The notes under the pieces are model-generated. The model saw only the letters and a program-made list of their open reading frames with translations, was not told the origin of the DNA and did not search any database. Below, piece by piece: positions 8,497-16,733 of a stretch of DNA of 50,986 bases. Made by a program: the position numbers and the translations under genes. The first letter of the stretch is position 1. Every line of letters starts with the position of its first letter. Source of the DNA: AB-629-J13 sp964496365 (GTDB lineage: Bacteria; Fidelibacterota; Marinisomatia; Marinisomatales; AB-629-J13); NCBI GenBank assembly GCA_964496365.1, contig CAZBZK010000006.1, positions 1 to 50,986 on the forward strand. The letters are read 5' to 3'.

Positions 8497-9681
8497 TTAA
8501 ATTATTTTTAATTTTTCACCTACCTTCACAAATGCTTTTATTCCCTTATCCAAATCAATTTTATTCATAGCCGCAGAAATTTGAACTCGAATTCGGGCTT
8601 CATTTTTTGGGACGACGGGATAGAAAAACCCAATGACATAAATACCATGATCTAAGAGTTCACTTGCCATATTTTGTGCCAGTTTGGCATCGTACAACAT
8701 GACCGGGACAATGGGATGAATCCCAGGTTTAATGTCAAATCCCGCCTCTGTCATTTTTTGACGGAAATAATGAGTGTTATCTTCAAGTTTATCCCTTAGT
8801 TTTGTGGATGAGGAAAGAATGTCAAATACCTTGATTCCCGCAGCCACAATCGCTGGTGCCAATGTATTTGAAAATAAATAGGGACGGGACCGTTGTCGAA
8901 GGATGTCTATGATTTCTTGACGTCCTGTAGTGAATCCACCTGAAGCACCTCCTAAGGCTTTGCCAAGGGTTGATGTAATAATATCAATTTTATTTATTAC
9001 CTGATGATATTCCCCCGATCCCCTTCCTGTTTTTCCTACGAATCCTGTAGCATGTGAATCGTCCACCATGACCATGGCATTGTATTTTTCTGATAGGAAG
9101 GTAATTTCATCTAGTTTGGCGATAAAACCATCCATTGAAAATACACCATCGGTAGCGATCAAGCGAAAACGAGCATTTTGGGTTTTCTTTAATATAGTTT
9201 CCAATTCATCCATATTACTATTGGAAAACCGATGACGCTGTGCTTTACAAAGTCGAATTCCATCAATTATCGAAGCATGATTTAGTGCATCACTGATGAT
9301 GGCATCTTCTGCTCCCAACAATGTCTCAAATAATCCTCCATTTGCATCAAAACAGGATGTGTAGAGAATGGTATCATCCATACCGAAAAAACGAGATATT
9401 TTTTGTTCCAATTCCAAATGCAAATCCTGAGTCCCACAAATAAACCGAACCGAAGAAAGCCCGAAACCATAAACATCCAATGCGTCTTTGGCAACATCCT
9501 TTATATCCGGATGATTGGATAATCCTAAATAATTATTCGCACAAAAATTTAGAACCTCTCCACCTTCCTTAGTTTCTATTGAAACACCTTGAGGTGTGAT
9601 AATGGTACGTTCTTTTTTATAAAGCCCATCAATTTCAATTTGAGAAAGGATTTTGTTGTAATATTTTTTTGATTCATTCAT
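8497..9681 (-). CDS. kbl: 2-amino-3-ketobutyrate CoA ligase (glycine C-acetyltransferase)
   Basis: This PLP enzyme splits 2-amino-3-ketobutyrate with CoA into glycine and acetyl-CoA, the second step of threonine breakdown after Tdh. The 394 residues match the usual length (about 398). Family motifs seen are N-F-C-A-N-N-Y-L-G-L-S-N-H-P near the N-terminus, D-D-S-H-A-T-G-F-V-G, and the PLP-lysine segment T-S-T-L-G-K-A-L-G-G-A-S-G-G. It lies downstream of tdh but is separated from it by one extra gene, whose stop is 3 bp before this start. The related enzymes BioF and serine palmitoyltransferase share the fold, but the adjacent tdh settles the assignment. Confidence 0.95.
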   Translation of the reverse strand: MNESKKYYNKILSQIEIDGLYKKERTIITPQGVSIETKEGGEVLNFCANNYLGLSNHPDIKDVAKDALDVYGFGLSSVRFICGTQDLHLELEQKISRFFGMDDTILYTSCFDANGGLFETLLGAEDAIISDALNHASIIDGIRLCKAQRHRFSNSNMDELETILKKTQNARFRLIATDGVFSMDGFIAKLDEITFLSEKYNAMVMVDDSHATGFVGKTGRGSGEYHQVINKIDIITSTLGKALGGASGGFTTGRQEIIDILRQRSRPYLFSNTLAPAIVAAGIKVFDILSSSTKLRDKLEDNTHYFRQKMTEAGFDIKPGIHPIVPVMLYDAKLAQNMASELLDHGIYVIGFFYPVVPKNEARIRVQISAAMNKIDLDKGIKAFVKVGEKLKII

Positions 9682-9684
9682 AGT

Positions 9685-10569
9685 TTATTCATTCACTTTA
9701 AACAGATTTTTTCCTTCAAATTTTTTTGTACCATTGATATAACTAAAATATTTTCGATTTTCACAGCAAATATATTCTACATCAATCGGTGTAAGTGGTC
9801 GTCTAATTGTGGGCCAAAAATCGTATTGTATCTCTATTATTTTCGCAATTGTTTTATGATGATTAGATAGACCGAAATGGTTTTGCAATCGGTCTAAATA
9901 CGGTTGTGCTCCTATGCCAACGGGAACGGGACTATTTGGACATATAACATCTGATCTGAACCACCCTATATCAACAATTGCCATAAAAATTGGAAAATCG
10001 TTCGTCATTTTAAACGTCTCATTTATAGCATTCGTCGCTGTAATGACATTTTGTTTGGATGCTTTAATTTTATCCATGAGAAAATCAATAATTTGTGGAA
10101 AAAGATTCGTTATGGCTTCTAATCTATCATATTCAATTCCGTTCCAATGGATGGGTACGATGGGATAGGCTTCGGATGACCACGGTTGATTTACTTTGTT
10201 TAGTAAAATTTCTTTTTTAATATGTGATGGATAGTTTAAGAAAGAAGCATTAAGGGAATTTAACGTTGTATGTTGATTGCACCACCTAGCAATAAAAAGA
10301 GAGTGTATCAATTTTTTTAAATTATTTTTAAACGGCTCACAAAACGATAATACGGCTTTTGAACCTTTATCGTCTTCTCTAAATGTATTAAGAAATCTTC
10401 CTTTTTGAAAAATTGGGTCAGCTGACCACGGTGGCTTTTCTCCATTTTTTCGTTTTATGCGAATATTTTCTCTTTCTTTACACCAATCAAAAAATGACGT
10501 TACGGGGTCAACTATGGTTAATCCGTCTAATGTAGTTTCATAGGGATTGTTCGTTATAATTTCCATCAT
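9685..10569 (-). CDS. Protein resembling thymine-hypermodification enzymes (HMUDK helical / aGPT-Pplase type)
   Basis: This 294-residue cytosolic protein sits between tdh and kbl. Its N-terminal half resembles the helical domain of 5-hydroxymethyl-dU DNA kinases and alpha-glutamyl/putrescinyl-thymine pyrophosphorylases. The relevant segments are F-F-D-W-C-K-E-R-E-N-I-R-I-K-R at 26-40, P-P-W-S-A-D-P-I at 46-53 and R-F-L-N-T-F-R-E-D-D at 58-67. In that family the pattern is W-x2-E-R-x2-I-R-x-K, P-W-T-x-D-P-I and F-x-N-V-x-R-x-x-D. A helical C-terminal half contains D-F-P-I-F-M-A-I-V-D-I-G-W-F and the unusual V-P-V-G-I-G-A. No P-loop kinase domain is present. The match is from memory of motifs, so family membership is likely but not certain, and function in this place is unknown. 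Confidence 0.55.
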   Translation of the reverse strand: MMEIITNNPYETTLDGLTIVDPVTSFFDWCKERENIRIKRKNGEKPPWSADPIFQKGRFLNTFREDDKGSKAVLSFCEPFKNNLKKLIHSLFIARWCNQHTTLNSLNASFLNYPSHIKKEILLNKVNQPWSSEAYPIVPIHWNGIEYDRLEAITNLFPQIIDFLMDKIKASKQNVITATNAINETFKMTNDFPIFMAIVDIGWFRSDVICPNSPVPVGIGAQPYLDRLQNHFGLSNHHKTIAKIIEIQYDFWPTIRRPLTPIDVEYICCENRKYFSYINGTKKFEGKNLFKVNE

Positions 10570-10622
10570 ATTTAAGAATGTATAAAATGAAATGTATTAT
10601 GGTATGATGGTTGGTTCAAACG

Positions 10623-11645
10623 TTACCATTCCAGTATCACTTTTCCACAATTCCCTGATGCAATTACTGAAAATGCGTTTTCAAAATCTTCAGCAGGGAA
10701 TGTATGGGAAATGACGGAACTTACATCCAACCCTCCCCGAATAAGTTGAGTCATTTTATACCATGTTTCGAACATTTCTCGACCGTAAATCCCTTTCAAT
10801 TGAAGTCCTTTAAAAATAATTTCATCCCAATTTACTCTGGTTTCGTTTGGAAGGATTCCTAATAATGCAATTTTTCCACCGTGGTACATGTGTTCAATCA
10901 TATTGCTTAATGCCTGAGAATTTCCTGACATTTCCAGTCCGACATCAAACCCAGTACTAATTCTTAATGATTTAAAGCAACTCGAAATCTTTTCGTTTTG
11001 AATATTCACAACTGCATCTGCTCCCATTTGCTTTGCCAAATTCAACCGAAAATTATTAATATCAGTTACCACAACATTTTTTGCACCGATATATTTGCAA
11101 ATAGAAACTGCCATGCATCCAATGGGTCCTGCACCGGTGATCAAAACATCTTCCGCAACCATGTCAAAACTTAAAGCACAATGAACTGCATTTCCTAAGG
11201 GGTCAAAAAAAGAAGCAATATTAACGCCAATATCTTTATGTACAGGCCAAACATTCCCTTCAGGAAGAGTCAAATATTCAGCGAATGCTCCATTGCGATG
11301 AATTCCAATTCCGATTGTTTTGTGACATAAATGACGTTGTCCTGCTCTGCAGTTTCTGCAACGTCCGCAAGTTATATGCCCTTCACCAGATACGATATCT
11401 CCAACATGATAATGAGTTACACCGTTGCCAATTTTTTCAACTACACCAACAAATTCATGTCCAATAATCAAAGGTGTCTTGATGGTATTTTGTGCCCAAT
11501 CATCCCATTCATAAATATGAAGGTCTGTTCCACAAATAGCGGTATGAGTTATTTTAATCAGGACTTCATTTGTGGATGGGGAGGGTTTCTCACATTGAGT
11601 CCAATTCAATCCAGCATGAGGAGACGTTTTACAAATTGCTTTCAT
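10623..11645 (-). CDS. tdh: L-threonine 3-dehydrogenase
   Basis: Tdh oxidises L-threonine to 2-amino-3-ketobutyrate with NAD+, and Kbl then makes glycine. The 340-residue length equals that of the zinc-dependent medium-chain family. Catalytic zinc residues are visible in A-I-C-G-T-D-L-H (C38, with D41 and H43) and G-H-E at 62-64. The structural zinc is held by C93, C96, C99 and C107 in C-G-R-C-R-N-C-R-A-G-Q-R-H-L-C. The nucleotide-binding turn is G-A-G-P-I-G. The D-L-H-I-Y-E-W-D-W-type segment is typical of Tdh rather than of general alcohol dehydrogenases. It leads the minus-strand run through kbl, and the 104-bp gap to parA must hold divergent promoters. Confidence 0.95.
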   Translation of the reverse strand: MKAICKTSPHAGLNWTQCEKPSPSTNEVLIKITHTAICGTDLHIYEWDDWAQNTIKTPLIIGHEFVGVVEKIGNGVTHYHVGDIVSGEGHITCGRCRNCRAGQRHLCHKTIGIGIHRNGAFAEYLTLPEGNVWPVHKDIGVNIASFFDPLGNAVHCALSFDMVAEDVLITGAGPIGCMAVSICKYIGAKNVVVTDINNFRLNLAKQMGADAVVNIQNEKISSCFKSLRISTGFDVGLEMSGNSQALSNMIEHMYHGGKIALLGILPNETRVNWDEIIFKGLQLKGIYGREMFETWYKMTQLIRGGLDVSSVISHTFPAEDFENAFSVIASGNCGKVILEW

Positions 11646-11749
11646 TTAACCAAATACATTGATATTCTCTCATTAAAATAAGTTGTTGCTCCGAGCCTTG
11701 TTAATGGATGAAATATTCCATTAAATTTACTCCGACCATATTCAATATT

Positions 11750-12514
11750 ATGACAAAAATCCTATCTCTAGTAAATCAAAAAGGTGGAGTTGGTAAAACA
11801 ACATCGTCTGTAAATATCGCTGTCAGTATGGCGGTTGCAGAAATCTCAACACTTATCATCGATTTTGATCCACAAGCAAATGCAACGACAGGAATTTCGA
11901 ATTTAGTTTCCGATAAAAACAAAACCATTTACGATGTACTGATTCGAGGTACAAATATAAATAAAGCAATTGTATCTACTGAATTTCATCATTTAGACGC
12001 CATTGTTTCCAATAGTGATTTAGTCGGAGCAGAGATCGAATTGGTGAGTATTATGGCGAGAGAATACCAATTAAAATCAATGTTAGAACAATTAAAAAGA
12101 AACTATGAATACATCATTATTGACTGTCCTCCGTCTCTTGGATTGCTCACCATTAATGCTTTAGCGGCTTCGGATGCTATACTAATTCCCATTCAATGCG
12201 AGTATTATGCATTAGAAGGATTGGGACAACTGTTAAATACCATCAGGTTGGTACAACAGCACATCAATTCAAAATTAACCATTGCAGGAGTTTTACTCAC
12301 CATGTACGATTCCAGGTTAAATTTATCGAAAGAAGTCGCTGATGAAGTACGGGAATATTTTGAAGAAAAATTATTTGAAACGGTTATTCATCGAAACGTT
12401 CGTCTTGGGGAAGCCCCCAGTTTTGGGAAACCAGCTTTACTCTACGATGCAAATTCTACCGGAGCACAAAATTATTTAAGTTTAGTCGAGGAGTTATTAA
12501 CCCGTGTCAGATAA
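11750..12514 (+). CDS. parA: Chromosome partitioning ATPase ParA (Soj)
   Basis: ParA is a deviant Walker-type ATPase that binds DNA non-specifically and moves ParB-parS complexes during chromosome segregation. Starting at the ATG at 11750 gives 254 residues opening M-T-K-I-L-S-L-V, the usual ParA start. An upstream in-frame ATG (11708) would add 14 atypical residues. The deviant Walker A, K-G-G-V-G-K-T-T, is at 11-18. Further on are I-I-D-F-D-P-Q-A-N-A-T-T-G, I-I-I-D-C-P-P-S-L-G and R-L-G-E-A-P-S-F-G-K-P. Its 3' end overlaps parB by 11 bp. It heads the long plus-strand run that continues into the ATP synthase genes. Confidence 0.95.
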   Translation: MTKILSLVNQKGGVGKTTSSVNIAVSMAVAEISTLIIDFDPQANATTGISNLVSDKNKTIYDVLIRGTNINKAIVSTEFHHLDAIVSNSDLVGAEIELVSIMAREYQLKSMLEQLKRNYEYIIIDCPPSLGLLTINALAASDAILIPIQCEYYALEGLGQLLNTIRLVQQHINSKLTIAGVLLTMYDSRLNLSKEVADEVREYFEEKLFETVIHRNVRLGEAPSFGKPALLYDANSTGAQNYLSLVEELLTRVR

Positions 12515-13370
12515 GCGACTTGGAAAAGGGTTGGGAGCACTCATCCGCCCCATAACAGAAAAAAAGCAATTAGAGCCTAAAAATGTTGAATCGATACCCA
12601 TAAAATCAATAAAAGAAAATCCCCATCAACCCAGAAAAATTTTTGACCCCAAAAAACTTGAAGAGATGGTGAATTCGATACGAGCAAAAGGGATTATAAC
12701 TCCAATTACAGTTCAGGAAGACAACGGGTCCTTTATTCTCATTGCAGGTGAAAGAAGGCTTAGAGCAGCAAAATTGGCCAAATTAAAGATGATTCCTGCA
12801 TTCAGAATGAAAGTAAAAAACGAATCTGAATTATTGGAAATAGCCCTCATTGAAAATATTCAGAGAGAAAATTTGAATGCAATTGAAGAAGCAGAAGCAT
12901 TTGCATTATTACAAAGTCAGTTCAACCTAAATCATACTGAAATTGCAAAAGCGGTAGGGAAAAAGCGTGTTACTGTTTCAAATTCCATTCGATTGCTATC
13001 TTTACCAAAGGAAATTTTGGAAAGCATAAGAAAAAATGAAGTGTCAGCAGGTCATGGAAGAGGGATTTTAATGGAGAAAACAAATAGGGAGAAATTAAAA
13101 TTATGGGAAAAAATTAAACGTGAACGATTGAGTGTTCGAGCTGTAGAACAGTGGATTAAAGATAAATCTGCTGGGACTAAAACATCGGCTGATGTGAAAC
13201 AGCCTCAAAAGTATGTTGCGGCAATTCGAGCTATTGAAAATGAAATCATTGAACTCCTAGGGACAAAAGTGAAGTTAAAACCGGAAAAAGAAGGTGGTGT
13301 CATTTCTGTACATTATTTTTCAAATGAAGATTTAGAACGAATTTTAGAACTTCTTCGCTCCATGGATTAA
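12504..13370 (+). CDS. parB: Chromosome partitioning protein ParB (Spo0J)
   Basis: ParB is a CTP-dependent clamp that loads at parS sites and spreads on DNA. The 288 residues start at GTG inside parA. The N-terminus R-L-G-K-G-L-G-A-L-I is the usual ParA-stimulating peptide. The CTP-binding motifs G-E-R-R-L-R-A-A (82-89) and E-N-I-Q-R-E-N-L-N (about 115-123) are intact. A helix-turn-helix follows (L-N-H-T-E-I-A-K-A-V-G-K-K-R-V-T-V-S), and the C-terminus resembles the dimerisation domain. No parS site (TGTTTCACGTGAAACA type) was seen close to the gene. Confidence 0.96.
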   Translation: MSDKRLGKGLGALIRPITEKKQLEPKNVESIPIKSIKENPHQPRKIFDPKKLEEMVNSIRAKGIITPITVQEDNGSFILIAGERRLRAAKLAKLKMIPAFRMKVKNESELLEIALIENIQRENLNAIEEAEAFALLQSQFNLNHTEIAKAVGKKRVTVSNSIRLLSLPKEILESIRKNEVSAGHGRGILMEKTNREKLKLWEKIKRERLSVRAVEQWIKDKSAGTKTSADVKQPQKYVAAIRAIENEIIELLGTKVKLKPEKEGGVISVHYFSNEDLERILELLRSMD

Positions 13371-13379
13371 ACGACCCAT

Positions 13380-14171
13380 TTGAAATCGAAACGAATAAAT
13401 ATCTTGTTCATTCCTGATTCAGGAGATAAACAAAGACAATTTTCCATTTCCATTCCTATTTTAATTGGAATTATTTTACTCATAACCTGTTTGATATTAT
13501 GCTGTATGTTTATAGTGGTAAATCACGGGTTTGTACTGGCATCCAAAAAAGATGTGGAAAGGAAATATTCCGAATTATTAACCGAAAGGCTTACCGTACG
13601 AACTCTACTTAATGATTTAAACAGAATGAAATATCTGGATGGCAAAATTAGAAAGACATTAACTGGGGAATTAGAATTACAACCCGAGTCAAACACTGCA
13701 ACTGGTAAAAACGATTCTCTCCAACCCAATACCATAGGCGGATTTAATGTCTCTTCTATTCCATCACAAGTACCCGTAAATGGATATTTGACCCAAAAAT
13801 TAACTATGGGTTTCGATATAAAATCGAAAAATCATTACGGGATTGATATTTCAGCGATTCAAGGAACTCCCATTGTTGCAGCCGCAGGAGGATTTGTCGT
13901 GCATTCTGGTTGGAGTTATGATTTAGGAAATCATATTATTCTTTATCATGGTGATGGATATTTTACTCAATATGGACATACGGAAAATGTTCTCGCAAGA
14001 AGCCGGGATATCGTATCTGCTGGTGAAGCCATCGCTCATGTTGGGAGCACAGGTATATCATCGGGACCACACCTTCACTTTGAAATTTGGAAAGATGGTA
14101 TGGTTTTAGATCCCTTGCAGTTTTTTCCACACTATAAACTCAAAGATTTAAGTATTCATAGTGAAGACTAA
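13380..14171 (+). CDS. M23 family metallopeptidase (peptidoglycan hydrolase), membrane anchored
   Basis: The 263-residue protein starts at TTG, 9 bp after parB. It has one transmembrane helix (about 24-48), a short coiled-coil-like stretch (about 55-95), a Ser/Asn-rich linker and a C-terminal LytM/M23 domain. Zinc ligands are visible: H152 and D156 in N-H-Y-G-I-D, and H231 and H233 in G-P-H-L-H-F-E. The conserved H200 lies in Y-G-H. The residues are complete, so it should be an active endopeptidase working on periplasmic peptidoglycan rather than a degenerate activator. The bactofilin gene overlaps its end by 11 bp. M23-bactofilin pairs are a recurrent cell-shape module in bacteria, where the bactofilin positions the hydrolase. 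Confidence 0.92.
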   Translation: MKSKRINILFIPDSGDKQRQFSISIPILIGIILLITCLILCCMFIVVNHGFVLASKKDVERKYSELLTERLTVRTLLNDLNRMKYLDGKIRKTLTGELELQPESNTATGKNDSLQPNTIGGFNVSSIPSQVPVNGYLTQKLTMGFDIKSKNHYGIDISAIQGTPIVAAAGGFVVHSGWSYDLGNHIILYHGDGYFTQYGHTENVLARSRDIVSAGEAIAHVGSTGISSGPHLHFEIWKDGMVLDPLQFFPHYKLKDLSIHSED

Positions 14172-14529
14172 GCTCACGTTTAAGAATATTCATACCATGG
14201 TTGGTCCTGATGCGGAGATCAAAGGCGATATTAAATTGGAGGAAGGATTGATCGTTTATGGAAAAGTTTTTGGCTCGATAAAGACACTCGGGGACGTTCG
14301 GATTGGAAAAACAGGCACGGTTTATGGTGATATTATAGCTGCAAATATTCATATAGGTGGACAGGTATTTGGAAATGTATCTGTGAATGATAGGGCAGAA
14401 TTGGGGAAATATTCTACCTTGGATGGCGATTTGATATATGCTCAACTCCATATTGAACAAGGTGCAAAATTCCAAGGGCAATGTTCCATTTTGAAAGAAA
14501 CAAACAGTTCCCAAATTGAAACAAACTGA
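14161..14529 (+). CDS. Bactofilin
   Basis: The 122-residue protein is a bactofilin (DUF583), a cytoskeletal protein that polymerises without nucleotide as a right-handed beta-helix. The repeated hydrophobic-Gly pattern is clear from residue 14 on: G-P-D-A-E-I-K-G-D-I, L-I-V-Y-G-K-V-F-G-S-I, G-T-V-Y-G-D-I, V-F-G-N-V, D-G-D-L and F-Q-G-Q-C. Start is GTG, overlapping the M23 gene by 11 bp. The short polar tails fit membrane-associated assemblies. The neighbours suggest two links: the M23 hydrolase (cell shape) and ParAB. In Myxococcus, bactofilins position ParABS components, so a similar role is possible here. The start of atpZ overlaps its end by 14 bp. Confidence 0.93.
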   Translation: MKTKLTFKNIHTMVGPDAEIKGDIKLEEGLIVYGKVFGSIKTLGDVRIGKTGTVYGDIIAANIHIGGQVFGNVSVNDRAELGKYSTLDGDLIYAQLHIEQGAKFQGQCSILKETNSSQIETN

Positions 14530-14755
14530 TTCCAGTTTTACTAAATCATTAGCTTATTTTCAGACTTTAGTAAAAAATTCCGGCCCCATTGCAACTGCAT
14601 CTTATGGTCTAATCGGAGGGATTATTTTTTTTACATTATCAGGATTATTTTTAGATAAATGGCTGGGAACAACTCCGTGGATAATGATGATAGGACTTGG
14701 CATCGGACTGATTTCAGGGTTTTATGGAATTGGAAAAGTAATTTGGAGGAAATGA
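14516..14755 (+). CDS. atpZ: AtpZ/AtpI-family ATP synthase accessory protein
   Basis: The 79-residue membrane protein has two transmembrane helices (about 24-45 and 54-74) with G-x3-G packing motifs (Y-G-L-I-G-G-I-I-F-F, G-L-G-I-G-L-I-S-G-F). This is the AtpZ/AtpQ-like layout found just ahead of AtpI in many ATP synthase operons. It starts at TTG inside the bactofilin gene and abuts the next gene with no space. Known members are proposed to help c-ring assembly or cation transport; the role here is inferred from position. Confidence 0.8.
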   Translation: MKQTDSSFTKSLAYFQTLVKNSGPIATASYGLIGGIIFFTLSGLFLDKWLGTTPWIMMIGLGIGLISGFYGIGKVIWRK

Positions 14756-15130
14756 ATGACTGCAAAAAAATTTATACGTTACATGATTTATGGATCTTTT
14801 TGTTATTTGGGAATATTATTGTTGGTAAATCCGAAATTTTATTTTGAATACATAATCGGAATTACCGTCCCTCTTTTGGTGGGAATTCTTACCGTTTATA
14901 GCGCTGAACGTACCCATAAACAAAATCCAAAATCTCTCCCAAAGTTTTTTATTTTATTTTTTATGATGAAACTAATTTTTTATGGTGTGTTTTTTTCACT
15001 TTTTTTTAATTTTTATTCTTTTACACATTTACCATTTGTGCTTACTTTTGTGGGCTGTTTTATAATGCTTCACATCAGTGAGGCTTTCTTTTTTAATATT
15101 AGTTTTAAAGAAAAACCATTTAATCAATAA
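14756..15130 (+). CDS. atpI: ATP synthase subunit I-like membrane protein
   Basis: The 124-residue, very hydrophobic protein has four predicted membrane helices (about 10-26, 31-49, 62-84 and 88-112), the topology of ATP synthase protein I. Sequence in this family is poorly conserved, so the call rests on topology and on its place between atpZ and atpB, with 0-bp and 1-bp junctions. Family members help c-ring assembly. The nucleotide sequence is unusually T-rich, as expected for such a membrane protein. Confidence 0.75.
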   Translation: MTAKKFIRYMIYGSFCYLGILLLVNPKFYFEYIIGITVPLLVGILTVYSAERTHKQNPKSLPKFFILFFMMKLIFYGVFFSLFFNFYSFTHLPFVLTFVGCFIMLHISEAFFFNISFKEKPFNQ

Positions 15131-15414
15131 TGAGTGCTGCTGAGTCCGGACACAAGTCTGGAACTGTGTTAGACCAAGTCGGAGAGAATATAATTCATCA
15201 TGTGTCCAATAGTTCATTGGACCATCCATTGATACATTTTCCTACTTTTTTTGGAATTGATTTTTCAGTTACAAAACATGTTTTCATGTTNNNNNNNNNN
15301 NNNNNNNNNNNNNNNNNNNNNNNNNNNNNNNNNNNNNNNNNNNNNNNNNNNNNNNNNNNNNNNNNNNNNNNNNNNNNNNNNNNNNNNNNNATGGCAATCA
15401 ATGTTCACCATTAA
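15130..15414 (+). CDS. atpB: ATP synthase subunit a, interrupted by an assembly gap
   Basis: Subunit a carries the proton half-channels facing the c-ring. Only the first 53 codons before the gap and seven codons after it are visible. The start shows a soluble N-terminus, and H-H-V-S-N-S-S-L-D-H-P-L-I-H-F-P fits the N-terminal part of subunit a in FCB-type bacteria. After the gap the sequence reads ...A-I-N-V-H-H then stop. The family is normally 230 or more residues, so most of the gene is lost in the 100-N placeholder, and the stated length of this entry is not real. Identity is supported by the flanking atpI and atpE. Confidence 0.8.
   Translation: MSAAESGHKSGTVLDQVGENIIHHVSNSSLDHPLIHFPTFFGIDFSVTKHVFMXXXXXXXXXXXXXXXXXXXXXXXXXXXXXXXXXXMAINVHH
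15291..15390. other. Assembly gap of 100 N inside atpB
   Basis: Exactly 100 N replace sequence within atpB. A missing piece of several hundred bases is expected from the usual size of subunit a, so this is a placeholder of unknown true length. Confidence 0.98.
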
Positions 15415-15441
15415 TCATAAATCTTAAAGGAGAAATAAATA

Positions 15442-15666
15442 ATGGAATATCTTCATTTATTCGGAGTTGCATTGGGTCTTGGACTCATTGTCATTGGTGC
15501 TGGATTAGGTATCGGACGATTAGCTTCAGCAGCTGCTGAAGGCATCGCTCGTCAACCGGAAGCTGCCGATAAAATTACAGGAGCAGTGAACTTACCACTC
15601 TTCCTCTTAGAGGGAGTAGCAATTTTAGGTGAGGTTTTTGCTCTACTCATTGTATTGATGAAATAA
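15442..15666 (+). CDS. atpE: ATP synthase subunit c
   Basis: Subunit c forms the rotating membrane ring. The 74 residues form two helices joined by the polar loop A-R-Q-P-E-A (36-41). Helix 1 is Gly-rich (G-A-G-L-G-I-G-R). Glu57 in F-L-L-E-G-V-A-I is the ion carrier. The residues that bind sodium in Na+-type rings (a Gln in helix 1, Ser-Thr after the Glu, and a Tyr one turn on) are absent: Gly58, Val59 and Gly62 occupy those places. The ring therefore looks proton-coupled. A good AGGAG-type site precedes the ATG. Confidence 0.97.
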   Translation: MEYLHLFGVALGLGLIVIGAGLGIGRLASAAAEGIARQPEAADKITGAVNLPLFLLEGVAILGEVFALLIVLMK

Positions 15667-15684
15667 TAAAGAGATAGGTTTGTA

Positions 15685-16188
15685 ATGGACAATCCCTTAG
15701 TTCAACTGGATCCGGGTCTATTTATTTGGACAATCTTAACCTTTTTGGTTTTGCTAACGGTTTTGGCAAAGTTCGCTTGGAAACCTCTTTTAAATATGTT
15801 GAAAGAAAGGGAAGAGCATATTCGTTCTTCCCTGGATGATGCTGAAAAAGCACAACTAGAGCTGGCAAAGTTGAATGCCAGTGGAGAAGAAATTGTGAAT
15901 AAAGCACAGGCGGAAGCACAATCTATTCTGGCAGAGGCAAAAGCTGCATCTATAAAACTAAAAGAAGATACATTGAATGCAGCCAAAGAACAGTCAAAAT
16001 CAATTTTAACTGAAGCAGAAAACCGAATAAAAATCGAAAAAGACAAAGCTATTTCAGAAATAAAAACTGAGGTGGTTGATTTGTCGCTTACCATTGCAGA
16101 AAAATTGATTTCCAAAAATATATCAAAAGATGATAATCAAGCCATCATTGATGAATCATTAAAAAATGTACGTCAATATGAAGCTTGA
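15685..16188 (+). CDS. atpF: ATP synthase subunit b
   Basis: Subunit b is the peripheral stalk that holds the F1 head still. The 167 residues have one N-terminal membrane helix (about 10-28, after L-D-P-G-L-F-I-W-T). A long charged helix follows, rich in Ala, Glu and Lys, with the family segment W-K-P-L-L-N-M-L-K-E-R-E-E-H-I-R-S-S-L. It overlaps the delta subunit gene. Only one b-type gene is seen. Confidence 0.96.
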   Translation: MDNPLVQLDPGLFIWTILTFLVLLTVLAKFAWKPLLNMLKEREEHIRSSLDDAEKAQLELAKLNASGEEIVNKAQAEAQSILAEAKAASIKLKEDTLNAAKEQSKSILTEAENRIKIEKDKAISEIKTEVVDLSLTIAEKLISKNISKDDNQAIIDESLKNVRQYEA

Positions 16189-16717
16189 TTCTAAGCTGAA
16201 AAAATTTTTAGCGATTCTGTATAAAATTGCAGAAGAACAGAAGTGTTCTCGGGATGTTTTGGAATCTTTGGAAATTATGAATTCTCTATGGAAAAAGGAT
16301 CCCCAATTCAGATCACTCATTTTATCCAAACGAATTTCGAAAGAAGAAAAAGATCGTATTTTGACAGTCACTATGGGCGGGAGTTGTCATCCCTTGGTGA
16401 TTGAATTTGTAATTATATTGATGGATCATAGAGCGATGGATAAATTTTCGATTTTAAAAACATCCTATGAATCCGAATTCAATGTAAAACATAGAATTAT
16501 TAAAGTGGACGCAGCTGTTTCCCGTGAATTAGATGTCCAGGATAGGCTAAAACTTCAGAATGGGTTAGAATCAAATTTGAAGATGAATACTGATTTACAA
16601 GTGAGAGTGGATCCCACACTTTTGGGAGGTATCAAACTGCGAATAGGGAATACGTTTCTTGATGCCACTATTCAAAGAAAAATGGAACGCTTGAAAGAAA
16701 ATTTACTACAATCCTAA
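16178..16717 (+). CDS. atpH: ATP synthase subunit delta
   Basis: Delta connects the b stalk to the top of the alpha3beta3 head. Taking the ATG at 16178 gives 179 residues opening M-K-L-D-S-K-L-K-K-F-L. An earlier ATG at 16166 would add four. The N-terminal helical domain (about 1-105) and the C-terminal part ending V-D-P-T-L-L-G-G-I-K-L-R-I-G-N-T-F-L-D-A-T are typical. The last segment is the family signature. The start overlaps the end of atpF by 11 bp. Confidence 0.94.
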   Translation: MKLDSKLKKFLAILYKIAEEQKCSRDVLESLEIMNSLWKKDPQFRSLILSKRISKEEKDRILTVTMGGSCHPLVIEFVIILMDHRAMDKFSILKTSYESEFNVKHRIIKVDAAVSRELDVQDRLKLQNGLESNLKMNTDLQVRVDPTLLGGIKLRIGNTFLDATIQRKMERLKENLLQS

Positions 16718-16733
16718 TATCAAGGAATAAGAA

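Noticed and set aside
15442..15666. Sodium-driven ATP synthase
   Set aside because: The c subunit lacks the Gln, Ser/Thr and Tyr residues of Na+-binding rings around Glu57.
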